Positions 63,823-64,000 of a stretch of 64,000 nucleotides of DNA are shown here, piece by piece. Origin of the DNA: Aeromonas enteropelogenes (GTDB lineage Bacteria > Pseudomonadota > Gammaproteobacteria > Enterobacterales > Aeromonadaceae); NCBI RefSeq assembly GCF_000819845.1, contig NZ_CDCG01000017.1, forward strand, positions 1 through 64,000. Reading direction: 5' to 3'. The position numbers and the translations under genes were made by a program. The notes below the pieces were generated by a model, which was given only the letters and a program-made list of their open reading frames with translations, made no database searches and had not been told where the DNA came from. How positions within the stretch are numbered: the stretch's first letter is position 1; each line of letters opens with the position of its first letter.

Positions 63823-64000
63823 CCAGTCATCTCCAGATAGCCGACGCCGTTGGCGTCCCCCGAGACGGACACCGCCCCCTCCCAGTAGTCAAAGCGTCCC
63901 GTCATGGCCTGATCGGGCTGGCGCGCCTGGATGGTGAGCTTCATATCGGCGGCTTCCAGCTGCCACTCGATGGGGTAGGCTTGCCCCTTGGGGCCGCGCC
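63816..64000 (-). CDS. AttH/CrtC-like lipocalin-fold protein, 3' part (runs off the window)
   Basis: The minus strand is open from the right edge to a TGA at 63816-63818, giving at least 61 residues. They include GPKGQAYPIEWQLEAADMKL, QARQPDQAMTG and RFDYWEGAVSVSGDANGVGY, ending LEMTGY. The C-terminal motif YWEGAVxVxG-GxGYLE(L/M)TGY is characteristic of the AttH / carotenoid 1,2-hydratase-like (predicted secreted hydrolase) family, a two-lipocalin-domain protein often encoded next to an ABC transporter. The start and most of the gene are beyond the window. A damaged copy of its last 28 codons lies 440 bases to the left. Confidence 0.8.
   Translation of the reverse strand, partial: RGPKGQAYPIEWQLEAADMKLTIQARQPDQAMTGRFDYWEGAVSVSGDANGVGYLEMTGY

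Noticed and set aside
1..64000. CRISPR array, rRNA, tRNA or complete insertion sequence
   Set aside because: I looked for regular direct repeats, tRNA arms and transposase motifs and found none; only palindromic scars near 61.7-62.1 kb and phage relic at the left edge.

Overview
The window is a chromosomal segment of a high-GC gammaproteobacterium, most likely Aeromonas. This is inferred from gene order and protein resemblance; no database search was possible. Most of it is core genome: isc-hsc-fdx-pepB-ndk-rlmN-pilW-rodZ-ispG-hisS-yfgM-bamB-der, then mltF/purL, rnt, pdxB-asd-fimV-truA-accD-folC-dedD, and argA/lysC. The two edges and the last 3 kb are accessory or decayed.

Region by region: 1-800 holds the broken 3' part of a P2-type phage late-control gene D. 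841-3492 carries ubiV-ubiU divergent from ubiT, the trio for oxygen-independent ubiquinone synthesis. 4048-10147 carries trmJ and the iron-sulfur cluster operon iscRSUA-hscBA-fdx, with an IscR-type operator before iscR and no iscX after fdx. 10307-12891 holds two translationally coupled pepB paralogues. 13157-22891 carries ndk, the 23S/tRNA modification enzyme rlmN, pilus and cell-shape genes, isoprenoid synthesis, hisS, the BamB/YfgM envelope pair, der and a YfgJ zinc ribbon. A 48-residue, very basic small ORF with its own strong ribosome binding site and terminator lies at 22940-23086. mltF and purL diverge from a promoter region carrying a PurR-like box.

29202-45476 holds an NhaC/YuiF-type antiporter, rnt, a PgpB-type phosphatase, the pdxB-to-dedD block, ybjQ, a large membrane sulfatase-family enzyme and, divergent from it, an orphan protein-kinase-fold protein. 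45541-48721 carries argA under a tandem ARG-box operator and lysC under a lysine riboswitch. 48912-52752 holds msrA and small genes.

52829-61254 is a complete lactate utilisation locus: a LysR regulator divergent from lactate permease, LldEFG (LutABC) and a fused FAD/Fe-S D-lactate dehydrogenase. It is bracketed by an intact alpha/beta hydrolase gene (51135) and a truncated, internally deleted copy in the same orientation (61424-61694).

61695-63340 is an AT-rich insertion with hairpin repeats and one recognisable gene, an orphan PD-(D/E)XK-type nuclease. Beyond it lie a duplicated 3' fragment of an AttH/CrtC-like gene, a frameshifted small lipoprotein, and the 3' end of the full AttH/CrtC-like gene running off the window. 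No rRNA, tRNA or CRISPR array was seen.
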